Source of the DNA: Saccharopolyspora kobensis
Lineage (GTDB): Bacteria; Actinomycetota; Actinomycetes; Mycobacteriales; Pseudonocardiaceae
DNA: 64,000 bases
Direction: 5' to 3'
Assembly: GCF_900108315.1 (NCBI RefSeq)
Contig: NZ_FNVB01000009.1
Span: 62,001 to 126,000 of the forward strand
Below, in pieces: positions 8,412-17,375 of this stretch. The position numbers were made by a program, and so were the translations under genes. The notes under the pieces were generated by a model, which had not been told where the DNA came from, ran no database searches, and saw nothing but the letters and a program-made list of their open reading frames with translations. Position 1 is the stretch's first letter, and the number at the start of each line of letters is the position of its first letter.

Positions 8412-10028
8412 TCAGCCGGTCATCGCCGGTTCGGCGACCAGCGGCGCGGTGATGCCGAACCGCTCGGCGAGCAGCCGGCGGGCCATCCGCAGCGCGACCG
8501 CCTGGATGGTCAGCGTCGGGTTGGCCCCGCCCGGGTACGGGAGCAGCGCTCCGTCGCCCACGTAGACGTTCTCGGTGTCGTGGAGGCGCCCGTCCGGGTC
8601 CGTCACGCTGGTCGCCGGGTCGGTGCCCATCCGGCACGTGCCGTGCAGGTGCCCGCTGCCCAGCGCCCACCCGGACGGCTCGCGCGTCACCTGCGCGCAC
8701 CCCGCCGCGGTGAGCAGTTCGGTGCCCTTGGCCAGCACGTGGTCCAGCCGGGCCAGGTCGCGCGGGTGGGCCTGGTAGTCCATCACCACGTCGGGCACCC
8801 CGTGCGCGTCGGTACCGGAGCCGAGCTGGACGCGGTTCGCCAGCTGGGGCTCGTCGGGGACCAGCGCCTCGATCCGGATGAACTGCTCGGTGGTGCGCTT
8901 GCGGAAGGAACGCATCGGCCGGGCCTCGTAGAGCAGGCCGCCGAGCCCGCCGGGCGCGGCCGGGTCCTGGTAGTGGTCGGCCACCGCGAAGGTGGAGAAC
9001 GGGCCGAGCCCGGCCACTTCGCTTTCCGGCCGAGCCGTTCCGCCCAGGTACCGGTACCCGATCAGGTACTCGCCGAGCTTGAAGCACAAGCCGCGGCCGA
9101 CGAGGTCGTGGGTGTTGCCCATGCCCTGCGGGTGCCGGTCGGTGGTCGATCGCAGCAGCAGCGCGGCGGTCTGGACCGCGTTGGCGCACAACAGGAACTG
9201 GCGCGCGCGGAACTCGTAGCGCCGTCCGGTGTCCATCCGCACGCACTCCAGCGCGGCGGCCTGCCGTCCCGCGCCGGGCAGCAGCCGAACGGCCTTGAGC
9301 CCGGCGAACAACCGCGCTCCGAGGTCGACCGCGGGGAACAGGAAGCGCGATGCGCTGTCGCCCTTGGCGCCGATCGGGCAGCGCTGGCAGATGCACGGAG
9401 CGTCCGCGGTGCACTGGGATTGCCCGGCGTAGGCGCGGGTGTTCACGGCCAGCGGGGTGGGGAAGGGCTGCCAGCCCAGGCCCGCCGCCGCGGTGCGAAG
9501 CGCGGCGCCGTCGTCGGTCACCGGTACCGCGGGCAGCGGGTACGGCCGACCGCGCGGCGGCAGCGTCGGGTCCGCGTCGGCGTCACCGGCGACTCCGGAG
9601 ATGTCCTCCACCACCGCGTAGTAGGGGTCCAGTTCGGACGGGTCCCACGGCCACCGCAGCGGCAGCTCGGCGCGGCCGAGCACGGTCTCCGGGTCGAAGT
9701 CGACGGGCCGGTTCCGGAACAGCACGCCGCCGTAGAAGACCGTGCCGCCGCCGACGTTGCACGTGGTCCACGGGTAGCCGACCTTGGCCCAGGTGTCGTT
9801 CTCCTGCCGGACCCAGGCGGCTTCGGCCGCGGCCAGCACGCTGCCGTAGGAGGTGGCGCCGGTGACGTGCGCGCCCTGCTCCACCACCGCGACCGACAGC
9901 CCGGCCCGGGCGAGCAGCCAGGCGGCCGTCGCTCCGGCCGCTCCGCTACCGACCACGCACACGTCGTACTCGCCGGCTAGATCGCTCTCGCTCGGTGCCG
10001 GACCGTAGTCGGGCTGCGGGCGCGTCAC
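8412..10028 (-). CDS. GMC-family FAD oxidoreductase, 6'-dehydrogenase candidate
   Basis: The 538-aa product has the glucose-methanol-choline fold: GSGAAG at residues 27-32, a middle Cys-rich segment (CICQRCPIGAKGDSASR), and the C-terminal active-site region HGTCRMG...GGANPTLTIQAVALRMA. In 2-deoxystreptamine antibiotics a GMC flavoenzyme (NeoQ/BtrQ/KanQ type) oxidises the 6'-hydroxyl of paromamine to the aldehyde, which a class III aminotransferase then aminates. Both partners exist here (see 26583-27929). The start is a GTG at 10028 whose last base pairs into the stop of the upstream cyclase gene as GTGA, so the two are translationally coupled. This coupling supports a shared pathway role. 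Confidence 0.8.
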   Translation of the reverse strand: MTRPQPDYGPAPSESDLAGEYDVCVVGSGAAGATAAWLLARAGLSVAVVEQGAHVTGATSYGSVLAAAEAAWVRQENDTWAKVGYPWTTCNVGGGTVFYGGVLFRNRPVDFDPETVLGRAELPLRWPWDPSELDPYYAVVEDISGVAGDADADPTLPPRGRPYPLPAVPVTDDGAALRTAAAGLGWQPFPTPLAVNTRAYAGQSQCTADAPCICQRCPIGAKGDSASRFLFPAVDLGARLFAGLKAVRLLPGAGRQAAALECVRMDTGRRYEFRARQFLLCANAVQTAALLLRSTTDRHPQGMGNTHDLVGRGLCFKLGEYLIGYRYLGGTARPESEVAGLGPFSTFAVADHYQDPAAPGGLGGLLYEARPMRSFRKRTTEQFIRIEALVPDEPQLANRVQLGSGTDAHGVPDVVMDYQAHPRDLARLDHVLAKGTELLTAAGCAQVTREPSGWALGSGHLHGTCRMGTDPATSVTDPDGRLHDTENVYVGDGALLPYPGGANPTLTIQAVALRMARRLLAERFGITAPLVAEPAMTG

Positions 10029-11230
10029 CGCACCACCGCCGGGGTGGTGCGGAGTGCCGCAGGCGCGGACATGAGCTCGTGCAGCACGGATTCGACCTCG
10101 TCGAGGCGCACCATGACCAGCGGGAGATCGGGCGCCCCGGCGGGCACGCCGAGCTGCCGCAGCAGCACCAGCGGCAGCGAACCGGGCGACGGCGGCAGGT
10201 AACCGCGCTTGTTGTCGTCGCGGACCACGGTCATGATCTCGCTGATGGACAGCCATTCCGGCGTTCTGGTGGGAGCACCGAGCGCGGCGGCGGTCTCCTC
10301 GTGCAGCGCGACGTCGGCGTCGGTCAGCCAGCCGAGACGCCGGGACAGGTGCGCGGCGACGACCATGCCGAACGCGATGGCCGCACCGTGCGAGAGGCCC
10401 TCCGAACCGCGCCGCCGGTGGTCGGCCAGCTCGACGGCGTGGCCCACGGTGTGCCCGTACTCGAGCACCAGGCCCCTGCGCCGCTCCTCGGTGTCCTCCG
10501 CGGTCACCTCCATCTTGGCCGCGATGCTCTCCTCCAGCAGCCACAGCATCGAGTCCGTGTCGGACAGGCGGTCCTCGTCGACCACGGCGCGCAGGTGGGT
10601 CATCGCCTCCGGGCGGATCGCCAGGCAGTTCTTCGCCGCCTCGCACAGCCCGGAGCGCAGCTCCCGCTCTGGCAGCGTGGCCAGCAGCCGGACGTCGGTG
10701 AACACCGCGTCGGGCGAGTGGTAGGTGCCCAGGTGGTTCTTGCCCAGACTGCTGTTGATGGCCTGCTTGATCGACAGCGTCGAGTCCATCGCGGCGACCG
10801 TGGTGGTCGGGACGTGCACCAGCCGGATGCCCCGGAACAGCAGCGCGGCCACGAGACCGGCCAGGTTGCCGGGGACGCCGCCGCCGAAGGCGACGATGAC
10901 GGTGCGCCGGGTGGCGCCCTTGGCCAGGCAGAACTCGGCGCACTCGGTCAGGTTCGACGGGGACTTGAGCGATTCGCCCGGCGGCCCGCTGTACACCTCG
11001 ACCGGTCCGAGCGGGCGGAGCCGGGAGAGCAGGGCCTCGCCGTGCAGGGCGAGGACGGTGTCGTCGGTGACCACGACGAACCGGTCGGCATCCATTGTGG
11101 ACAACGCCTGCCCGATCTCGTCGAGGCAGTCGACCCCGTAGTGGTAGGGGTATTCGGCCTCGCCGATCCGGACGAGCCGGGACTGCCACAGGTGGTCGGT
11201 GTCCCGAGTCGAACTGTCCGAAGCTGCCAC
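10025..11230 (-). CDS. 2-deoxy-scyllo-inosose synthase-like sugar cyclase
   Basis: This 401-aa protein belongs to the dehydroquinate-synthase superfamily and shows the DOI-synthase flavour (BtrC/NeoC): GGGVPGNLAG at 117-125, then LLFRGIRLVHVPTT, IKQAINSSLGKNHLGTYHSP. Dehydroquinate synthases have GGGVVGD and GGKTGIN at these places. Likely zinc ligands are E197 (CEAAK), H260 (YGHTVGHA) and H281 (SHGAA). The reaction would be NAD-dependent cyclisation of glucose-6-phosphate to 2-deoxy-scyllo-inosose, the first committed step to 2-deoxystreptamine. GTG at 11230 has GGGAG upstream. It is first in an operon with the GMC gene. Another sugar-phosphate cyclase specificity is possible but less likely given the neighbours. 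Confidence 0.87.
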   Translation of the reverse strand: MAASDSSTRDTDHLWQSRLVRIGEAEYPYHYGVDCLDEIGQALSTMDADRFVVVTDDTVLALHGEALLSRLRPLGPVEVYSGPPGESLKSPSNLTECAEFCLAKGATRRTVIVAFGGGVPGNLAGLVAALLFRGIRLVHVPTTTVAAMDSTLSIKQAINSSLGKNHLGTYHSPDAVFTDVRLLATLPERELRSGLCEAAKNCLAIRPEAMTHLRAVVDEDRLSDTDSMLWLLEESIAAKMEVTAEDTEERRRGLVLEYGHTVGHAVELADHRRRGSEGLSHGAAIAFGMVVAAHLSRRLGWLTDADVALHEETAAALGAPTRTPEWLSISEIMTVVRDDNKRGYLPPSPGSLPLVLLRQLGVPAGAPDLPLVMVRLDEVESVLHELMSAPAALRTTPAVVR

Positions 11231-11874
11231 TGATCATCTCCCATCAGGCCATCCCCGCCCGTGGCCGCTGGGCCTGGGGGAATTCTTCCCGCTGATCGTT
11301 GCCGGAGGCCGGTCCCAGCCGCTGCTCGGCGAACCGGCGTTGGCCGTGGTCGCGGCGACATGCGCAACATTAACCACCGAAACGCCGGTTTCACACCTGT
11401 TTTCGCGAAGTCGGCAGGTGCGCTGCGACTTCACCGACGCCTCGCGGTTTCCTCGCCCGAGTGCGGAAGAACTTGTGGACACCCGCCACAGCAGCGGTTA
11501 GGTTGGCTTCGGCGGATGAGCCGGTCGTCCCGCATTCGACTATGCGGCGGTGGATGCCGGTGCAGCGGGATGGGGACGCGGAGCCGACTGTCCAGCTGGG
11601 GGATCGGTCGAGTCCGCCTGTTGTCCTTCACGTCGTCGCGAGCAGCGACATGTCGTTGTATTCCCGCGTCTCGGGCGAGAAAGGGTGCGCGAAGGTGGAT
11701 TAGTTGTTCCGGTCAACGGATCGCTTTTCCCGGTGGTGGGCCTGATCGTCGGGATGGGGGCACAGCAGGTTGAAGTACTTCACAAACTTGGTCGCCAGTT
11801 GACCGATCAAAACGTCGAATGTTCAACGACCGATGCGCGGCCGGGACCGTCATCGGCCATTTGGAGGCACATCC
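11231..11874. promoter_or_regulatory. Divergent non-coding region, cyclase vs radical SAM
   Basis: About 640 bp, less GC-rich than its flanks, between the cyclase operon (minus) and the radical-SAM/methyltransferase/dehydrogenase operon (plus). No short open frame here has both a ribosome site and recognisable content. It contains CCAGCTGGGGGAT (11592-11604), which resembles the direct-repeat units at 17158-17194 read on the opposite strand. A shared operator is conceivable. Confidence 0.35.
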
Positions 11875-13005
11875 ATGGTCCATTTGCCTTTGCTGCAGCG
11901 CGTTCCTCGTTACGTCACCGTTTTCGTCAACTGGGCTTGCAATCTGACCTGCCGCGAATGCTGGATGTACGGGGATTCCGCGAGCGAGAGCACCTGGCTG
12001 GAAGAGGTCAAGCGCGAGCAGATCAGCACCGAGATGTGGACCGGCATCGTCGACGAGCTGGCCGCGAACTCGGGGGCGGGCGACCCGGCGAACATCGCGA
12101 TCATGGGCGGCGAGCCGCTGATGCACCCGAAGATCGTCGAGTTATGCCGGATCGCCAAGGAGCGGTTACCGGGCGGCGTGCTCGACATGAGCACCAACGG
12201 AACTCTCCTGACGCGCATGGCCGACGAGCTGGCCGACAGCGGGATCGACGTCGTCTACGTCTCCCTGGACGGGCCCACCGCCGAGATCAACAACCCGATC
12301 CGCGGCCGGAAGTCCTACGAGCGCGCCATCGCCGGGATCGAGGCGCTCCAGCGCGCCGCGGCCACCCGCGGCGGCCCGAAGATCGCGCTGAACTTCGTGG
12401 TGACCGGCATGAACTACACCTCGCTGCCGGAGATGGTGCGGCTCTGCGAGCGGATGGAGATCCCGGAGCTGACCGTCGGCCTGGCGAGCTACTTCACCAA
12501 GGACGAGGGGTGGCGCTCGCGGCCGGCGTTCGAACCGGTCACCGGGCAGCCGTTCCTGTCCTGGGCGGGCTACTGCAACGAGCACCAGCACGCGGACATG
12601 GACCTGGTCCGGCTGCGCGAGATCTTCGACGAGACCGAGAGCATGTCGGACTCGGTCGAGGTGCTGATCGCCCCGACCCGCTACGGCAACGAGGAGAAGG
12701 CCAAGTTCTTCACCCCGGACTGGCACCGGACGGTCCGGGAGACCACCTGCACCAAGCTCTGGGCGCAGAGCACGTTGCTGCCGAACGGGCAGGTCATCAG
12801 CTGCACCACGTTCGCCGACACGGTGATGGGCTCGATCAAGGGGTCGAGCCTGAGCGAGGTCTGGCACGGTGACACCTACCGCCGGATGCGCGAGCAGATC
12901 AAGCAAGGCCTGGCGCCGGTGTGCTACCGGTGCTGCGAGCTGAACATGGACATCGAAGTCGATCCCGCCCTGTACACCATCGAACCCGCCGTTGTGGAGA
13001 AGTGA
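11875..13005 (+). CDS. Radical SAM/SPASM enzyme (TTA codons)
   Basis: A 376-aa radical SAM protein: CNLTCRECW gives CX3CX2C at C22, C26 and C29, IMGGEPLM is the SAM-contact glycine motif, and the C-terminal third has a Cys-rich SPASM-like part (TTCTKLW, VISCTTF, VCYRCCELNMD) for auxiliary Fe-S clusters. In aminoglycoside clusters radical SAM enzymes oxidise (BtrN), epimerise (NeoN) or deoxygenate (AprD4) sugar carbons; which applies is unknown. Start ATG 11875 is set by GGAGG 7 nt upstream. Two rare TTA leucine codons (12142, 12166; residues 90 and 98) suggest bldA-dependent translation. It heads an operon; the methyltransferase gene follows after 2 bp. Confidence 0.8.
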   Translation: MVHLPLLQRVPRYVTVFVNWACNLTCRECWMYGDSASESTWLEEVKREQISTEMWTGIVDELAANSGAGDPANIAIMGGEPLMHPKIVELCRIAKERLPGGVLDMSTNGTLLTRMADELADSGIDVVYVSLDGPTAEINNPIRGRKSYERAIAGIEALQRAAATRGGPKIALNFVVTGMNYTSLPEMVRLCERMEIPELTVGLASYFTKDEGWRSRPAFEPVTGQPFLSWAGYCNEHQHADMDLVRLREIFDETESMSDSVEVLIAPTRYGNEEKAKFFTPDWHRTVRETTCTKLWAQSTLLPNGQVISCTTFADTVMGSIKGSSLSEVWHGDTYRRMREQIKQGLAPVCYRCCELNMDIEVDPALYTIEPAVVEK

Positions 13006-13007
13006 AC

Positions 13008-13754
13008 ATGAACCGCACTGCTGATCAGGTCACCAACGCGACATACCTGGACCAGCGTCGGGCGACCGAGATCTACGGTGAGGCGTTCCGCTGCGCCTTC
13101 GAGTACGTCTACGGCAGCCACATCCCGGGCTCGGTGGTGGAGTTCGGCTGCTTCGAGGGCTTCAGCACGCTGCTGCTGGCCGACCTGATGGTCGAGTTCG
13201 ACGCGGAAACCGAGTTCTACGCCAAGATCTTCGACCGCGGCCTGCACGTGTACGACTCCTTCGAGGGCTTCCCGAAGAGCACCGACGTGGTCGACGCCAT
13301 CTCCTACGAGGTCTCCGACAGCGGCTACTGGGCCGAGCACGAGGACGCCTCGCCGCCCGGCACCGAGGAGCTATTGCGCGCCGAGCTCGCCCGCAGGTTC
13401 GGCGACAGCGGCTGGTCGGTGGTGCGGGGCATGTTCGAGGACACGCTGGTCTCGCACCCGCTCACCGAGCCCGTCGCGATCGCCAACCTGGACTGCGACC
13501 TGTACGCCTCGTCGGTCCAGGTGCTCGACCACCTGCTGGGCAACAAGCTGCTGCCCGACGGTGCGGTGCTGCTGCTCGACGACTACAACTGCAACCGGGC
13601 CAACCCGCGGTTCGGGATGCGCCGCGCGATGCGCGAGTGCTTCGCCCGCACCGACGGCTTCTACGACTACAGCGAGTTCCTGCGCTACGGCTGGCACGGT
13701 CGCGCGTTCTTCGTGCACCGGCTGGGCGACAGCCCCAACCCGGACGAGAGGTGA
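13008..13754 (+). CDS. TylF-family (macrocin O-methyltransferase-like) methyltransferase
   Basis: The 248-aa product has VVEFGCFEGFST (SAM motif, from residue 43), LDCDLY (D162, D164) and LLLDDYN (D191, D192), the acidic set used by TylF/MycE-type enzymes for metal-assisted sugar O-methylation. It probably methylates a hydroxyl of the cyclitol or amino sugar, but position cannot be told. It starts 2 bp after the upstream radical SAM stop and its own stop overlaps the start region of the dehydrogenase, so rSAM, methyltransferase and dehydrogenase form one transcript. Confidence 0.78.
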   Translation: MNRTADQVTNATYLDQRRATEIYGEAFRCAFEYVYGSHIPGSVVEFGCFEGFSTLLLADLMVEFDAETEFYAKIFDRGLHVYDSFEGFPKSTDVVDAISYEVSDSGYWAEHEDASPPGTEELLRAELARRFGDSGWSVVRGMFEDTLVSHPLTEPVAIANLDCDLYASSVQVLDHLLGNKLLPDGAVLLLDDYNCNRANPRFGMRRAMRECFARTDGFYDYSEFLRYGWHGRAFFVHRLGDSPNPDER

Positions 13755-13756
13755 TG

Positions 13757-14758
13757 ATGACCGAGCCGCTGATGCAGGCGCTGGTGGTGCGCGGACCGCA
13801 GGAGCACGCGCTGGAGCAGGTGCCGCGCCCCGTGCCCGCGGCCGGCGAGGCGCTGGTCGCCACGACGCACGTGGCGGTGTGCGGCACCGACCTCCGGTTG
13901 CTGCGCGGAACCCTGCACGACGCCGAGTACCCGGTGATCCCGGGGCACGAGTGGACCGGCCGGGTGGTGGAAGCCCCCAGCCGGCCGGAGCTGGTCGGCG
14001 CGCGGGTGGTCGGCGACGGCATCACGCCGTGCGGGGCGTGCCCGCGCTGCGCGGAGCAGAAGCCGAACCTGTGCGAGAACCTCGACGAGGTGGCGTTCAC
14101 CCGGCCCGGTGCGTTCGCCGACTTCTTCTGCATCCCCGCCGCCAACCTCCGGGTGCTGCCCGAGGAGTTGTCCGGTGCGGAGGGCTGCCTGCTGGAGCCC
14201 CTGTGCGTGGCGCTGCACGCCGTGGAGCGGGCTCCCGCGATCGAGGGGCGCGCGGTCGGGGTGATCGGCGGCGGCACCATCGGCCTGCTGGTCGCGCAGC
14301 TCGCCGTCGTGGCGGGAGCCAAGTCGGTCCGGGTCGTCGAACCGGGGGAGCCGCGGCGCGCGGTCGCCGCGGAACTCGGGTTGTCCACCGACACCGCGCT
14401 GCGGGACTGGGACGAGGACCAGCCGGAGATCGTCTTCGACGCCACCGGGGTCGCCGACGTCTTCCCACAGGGGTTGCGGGCGACCAGGCCCGGCGGGTCC
14501 TACGTGCTCGTCGGGTACTCCGGTGAGGACGCGACGAACTACGAGCCCAGCACCGCGATGCTGCGGGAGCTCTCGGTGCACGGCGTGCTCTCCGGCTACG
14601 GCCAGCTCGACCGGGCGTTGGAGGTGGTGACCAGCGGTGCGGTCCGGCTGGGCCCGCTGCTGAGCGAGCCGCTGCCGTTCCAGGAGTACGCCTCGGTGCT
14701 GGACGACCGGGGTGAAAACGCTCCGCTGCGAAGCGTTTTCACCTCCGGCGCCGAGTGA
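13757..14758 (+). CDS. Zinc alcohol dehydrogenase, NeoA-like candidate
   Basis: A 333-aa medium-chain dehydrogenase. Catalytic zinc residues are C42 (VCGTD), H64 and E65 (GHEW); the structural zinc lobe has C92, C95, C98 and C106; the NAD fold is VIGGGTIGLLVAQ. In neomycin-type pathways such an enzyme (NeoA) oxidises 2-deoxy-scyllo-inosamine to the amino-ketone needed for the second transamination. The presence of the cyclase and DegT aminotransferase supports that role. Two ATGs occur (13754, 13757); 13757 gives better spacing from GAGAGG. A hairpin sits inside its last codons. It converges on the glycosyltransferase with a 1-bp gap. Confidence 0.8.
   Translation: MTEPLMQALVVRGPQEHALEQVPRPVPAAGEALVATTHVAVCGTDLRLLRGTLHDAEYPVIPGHEWTGRVVEAPSRPELVGARVVGDGITPCGACPRCAEQKPNLCENLDEVAFTRPGAFADFFCIPAANLRVLPEELSGAEGCLLEPLCVALHAVERAPAIEGRAVGVIGGGTIGLLVAQLAVVAGAKSVRVVEPGEPRRAVAAELGLSTDTALRDWDEDQPEIVFDATGVADVFPQGLRATRPGGSYVLVGYSGEDATNYEPSTAMLRELSVHGVLSGYGQLDRALEVVTSGAVRLGPLLSEPLPFQEYASVLDDRGENAPLRSVFTSGAE
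14711..14743. terminator. Hairpin inside the end of the dehydrogenase gene
   Basis: GGTGAAAACGCT (14711-14722) and its exact complement (14732-14743) form a 12-bp stem with a 9-nt loop. It lies within the last codons of the dehydrogenase gene, just before two convergent stop codons one base apart. With no room between the genes, a coding-embedded bidirectional terminator is plausible. Confidence 0.6.
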
Positions 14759-14759
14759 G

Positions 14760-16025
14760 TCAGCGCTCGCTCAGCACTTCGTCGTAGAGCTCGGCGGTAC
14801 GACGCGCGACCTGGTCGAGGTCGTACCGCTCGAGCACCGCCTGCCGCGCCCGCTCCGCCGTCTCCGCCCGCCACTGCGGATCGTCCAGCGCGGCCCGGAT
14901 GCCCTTGGCGAAGGCCGCGGGCGTGCGCTCGGGCACCAGCCAGCCGAGCTCGCCGTCGTCGAGCACGTTGGCCACACCGCCCACCCCGACGGCGACGATC
15001 GGCAGCCCGACCGCCATCGCCTCCAGCATCACGCTGCCGAACTCCTCGTGCAGCGGTGCCATCAGCATCAGGTCCATGACGCGCATCGCCGCCGGGACCT
15101 CCTCGTTGGGCACGTAGCCGGTGATCGTGAAGCGGTCGGTCAGGCCGCGCTGCGCCACCTCCTTCTCGAACAGGTCGCGCTCGTTGCCGTCGCCGCAGAT
15201 CAACCAGTGCACCGGTTCGTCGCGCAGTTCCTCGGCGATGTCGATGATGATCGGCCAGCCCTTCTCCCTGGCGAGCCGTCCGATGTAGCCGACCACCGCG
15301 CGGTCGGACGGAACCGACCACCGCTGCCGCACTTCCGCCACCGCTTCGGGCGTGGCCGCCGCGGCGAAGCCCGTCGCGTCGATGACGTCCGGCAGCACCG
15401 CGAAGGACGACTCGGGGCGTCCGGCGGCTCTGGTGAGCACCGGCACGGTGCGCGGGGTGAGGGTGATGGTGCGGGTCGCCGCCCGGATGGCCTGCCGCTC
15501 GATCCACCGGGCGAGCGGCTGCAGCATCCGGTCCAGCGCGTTCATCGGGTGGTAGGTGACGATGATCGAGCAGTGGATGGTCAGCACCAGGGGCACGCGC
15601 AGCACGCGGCACAGCAACCAGCCGAGCAGCGGCGGGATGATCACGCCGCTGCAGTGCACGTGGATCAGGTCCGGGCGCTTCCGGTGCTTGACGAGGTGGC
15701 GGACCACGCCGAGCGCCCACGACAGGTTCAGGTCGACCATGCCGCGAATCCGCGAGCGCAGCGGCAGCACCGGCACGCGCACGCCGCGCACCTCGGTGTG
15801 CTCGGAGAGGCGCCAGCACGGCGGCGTTCCGGGGATGTCGAGGGTAAGCACCACCTGCTCGACGCCGAGGTCGTCCAGCGCCCTGGTCAACCGGTAGATC
15901 TGGGACTGCATGCCGCCGATCGCGTCGAACTTCACCGGCCACGAGGTCTCGGCGAGCTGCGGCCAGTAGAAGTGCGGGCTCAGCCGCAGCACGCGAGGTG
16001 CGCGGCGGCTCGATTCCTCTTTCAC
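14760..16025 (-). CDS. GT4-family glycosyltransferase
   Basis: A 421-aa retaining glycosyltransferase with GT-B fold: N-terminal acceptor domain, then VVGYIGRLAREKGWPI at the domain switch, and HEEFGSVMLEAMA, the EX7E donor-binding motif, in the C-terminal domain. In 2-deoxystreptamine pathways a GT4 enzyme (NeoM/BtrM/KanF type) transfers N-acetylglucosamine to 2-deoxystreptamine. It is the only glycosyltransferase seen in the cluster, so a pseudodisaccharide product is expected unless others lie outside. Start is GTG 16025 with AGGAGA upstream. The radical SAM gene at 16113 lies 87 bp upstream on the same strand. Confidence 0.82.
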   Translation of the reverse strand: MKEESSRRAPRVLRLSPHFYWPQLAETSWPVKFDAIGGMQSQIYRLTRALDDLGVEQVVLTLDIPGTPPCWRLSEHTEVRGVRVPVLPLRSRIRGMVDLNLSWALGVVRHLVKHRKRPDLIHVHCSGVIIPPLLGWLLCRVLRVPLVLTIHCSIIVTYHPMNALDRMLQPLARWIERQAIRAATRTITLTPRTVPVLTRAAGRPESSFAVLPDVIDATGFAAAATPEAVAEVRQRWSVPSDRAVVGYIGRLAREKGWPIIIDIAEELRDEPVHWLICGDGNERDLFEKEVAQRGLTDRFTITGYVPNEEVPAAMRVMDLMLMAPLHEEFGSVMLEAMAVGLPIVAVGVGGVANVLDDGELGWLVPERTPAAFAKGIRAALDDPQWRAETAERARQAVLERYDLDQVARRTAELYDEVLSER

Positions 16026-16112
16026 GAGTGGTGTTCTCCTGGAGATTCCAACGGCGGACGAACGCGGGCAGCGACGTCGGCCTCGGCGGAACGGGACGGA
16101 AGCGGGCCGAGG

Positions 16113-17120
16113 TCAGTCGGCGGCGCGCTCGGCGCCGACCGCGTGCGCCGAGTGCTCGGCGAGCACCGCGGACAGCGCGGCAACGCGCTTCGGGGCGCCG
16201 AGAACGCGCATGCAGAACTCGCAGATGTTGCGGTACCGGTCCTCGGCGAATTCCTGGAATGCGGGGTGTTCGCGGACCATCTTGCGGAAGTAGATCGGTG
16301 ATTCCGGATCGTAGAAACCGGTGACCAGTCGTTCTCGCTCGGCCTGCTGATCGGCTGAATCGCCGTTGGTCCGAATGGAGCCGAGGAATACCGGTGTGCG
16401 CTTCATCGCGTCGGTGCTGACGTCCAGTTCGCAGCACGCGAAGACGTCGCCGGTGGCGTGCACCGTGGTGGTCAGGCTGTCGCAGTCCTGGAGGTCCTCG
16501 ACGGGACGGCGAATTCCGAGCGGGATGAGGTCGGCTCCCCGGCCACGGTCGAGGAGTTCGTTGCGCAGGAACGGTTCGCCGGCTTCGGTCAGCGCGGCGA
16601 TGATCTCCTCGTCGGTGCGCCGGTCCTGGGACGGACAGAAGTTGATCTCGGTGAGCAGCCCGAACGAGCGCGCCGCGCGCGCCGCGTTGATGGTGCGCTG
16701 CACCGGGAAGGACTGCACGTGGTAGGCGTCGGCGCTGAAGGCGATCCCGGAGATGCCCGCCTCGACGAACGGCGCCAGCTTGATCTTGGCCAACCGGTCG
16801 TCGCGGGCCCAGAACGCGTTGCTCTCGACGTCGACGACGTACCCGAGCTCGCGGGCGAAGGCGATGATCTCGCACATCTCCTCGGGGAACAGGAAGACCT
16901 CGCCGCCGCTGAAGGTGACGTGCTTCTTGCCGGACCGCAATCCGCTGCGGAGTGCCGAGTGGACCTCGTCGGAGGTGAGGCGTTCACGGCGCTGCGGACT
17001 CGATTCGACGATGCAGTGCGCGCAGGACAGGTTGCACGTGAGCGTGTAGTTGATGGCTAATCGCTCGTGCGCGGGAAACCTGTCCCAAATCGCTTCGGTA
17101 GTTTGGTCCAGACCGGCCAT
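16113..17120 (-). CDS. Radical SAM enzyme, paralogue 1 (TTA codon)
   Basis: A 335-aa radical SAM protein with CNLSCAHC (C29, C33, C36), TFSGGEVF, and a C-terminal Cys-containing part (VFACCELD, ICEFCMRV) suggesting an auxiliary cluster. It is a paralogue of 21918-22925: both continue the cysteine motif with IVESSPQRR or LVESSPKRR, have AFWAR/AYWAR, and share SA-AYH. Substrate unknown; see that entry. Start ATG 17120 was chosen for its GAGGTGG site. Codon 21 is TTA (17058-17060). It is divergent from the MFS gene; the shared upstream region holds a 16-bp direct repeat. Confidence 0.8.
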   Translation of the reverse strand: MAGLDQTTEAIWDRFPAHERLAINYTLTCNLSCAHCIVESSPQRRERLTSDEVHSALRSGLRSGKKHVTFSGGEVFLFPEEMCEIIAFARELGYVVDVESNAFWARDDRLAKIKLAPFVEAGISGIAFSADAYHVQSFPVQRTINAARAARSFGLLTEINFCPSQDRRTDEEIIAALTEAGEPFLRNELLDRGRGADLIPLGIRRPVEDLQDCDSLTTTVHATGDVFACCELDVSTDAMKRTPVFLGSIRTNGDSADQQAERERLVTGFYDPESPIYFRKMVREHPAFQEFAEDRYRNICEFCMRVLGAPKRVAALSAVLAEHSAHAVGAERAAD

Positions 17121-17157
17121 GGCCACCTCGTGGTTCGACGGTGCGTTCGTGAAAGAA

Positions 17158-17194
17158 AATCCCCAGCTGGCGCACCAGAATCCCCAGCTGGCGC
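17158..17194. promoter_or_regulatory. Direct repeat with palindromic core, possible operator
   Basis: AATCCCCAGCTGGCGC occurs twice (17158-17173 and 17179-17194) at a 21-bp period, i.e. two helical turns, each with the palindrome CCAGCTGG. It lies in the 255-bp divergent region between the radical SAM gene (minus) and the MFS exporter (plus), just upstream of the former. A dimeric regulator binding side by side on one face is a reasonable guess. Confidence 0.5.
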
Positions 17195-17375
17195 CACTGT
17201 TCACACTAAGCCACCCGGGCGTGGCCGACAAGTGTCCCGGGACATCGCCCGAACCCGGTTTCGTTTCCCCGCAAGGGAATCCGCGATCGTATTCTCGAAA
17301 TCCGCATCCGCAGAACCGGGCGGCGGTATATCGTCGTGGTTCGTCTCGGTCGAACATCAAGCTGGAGGAACCAGC

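Noticed and set aside
11461-11703. An 80-aa open frame in the cyclase/radical SAM divergent region
   Set aside because: No ribosome site, no recognisable content, overlapped by frames on the other strand; treated as non-coding.
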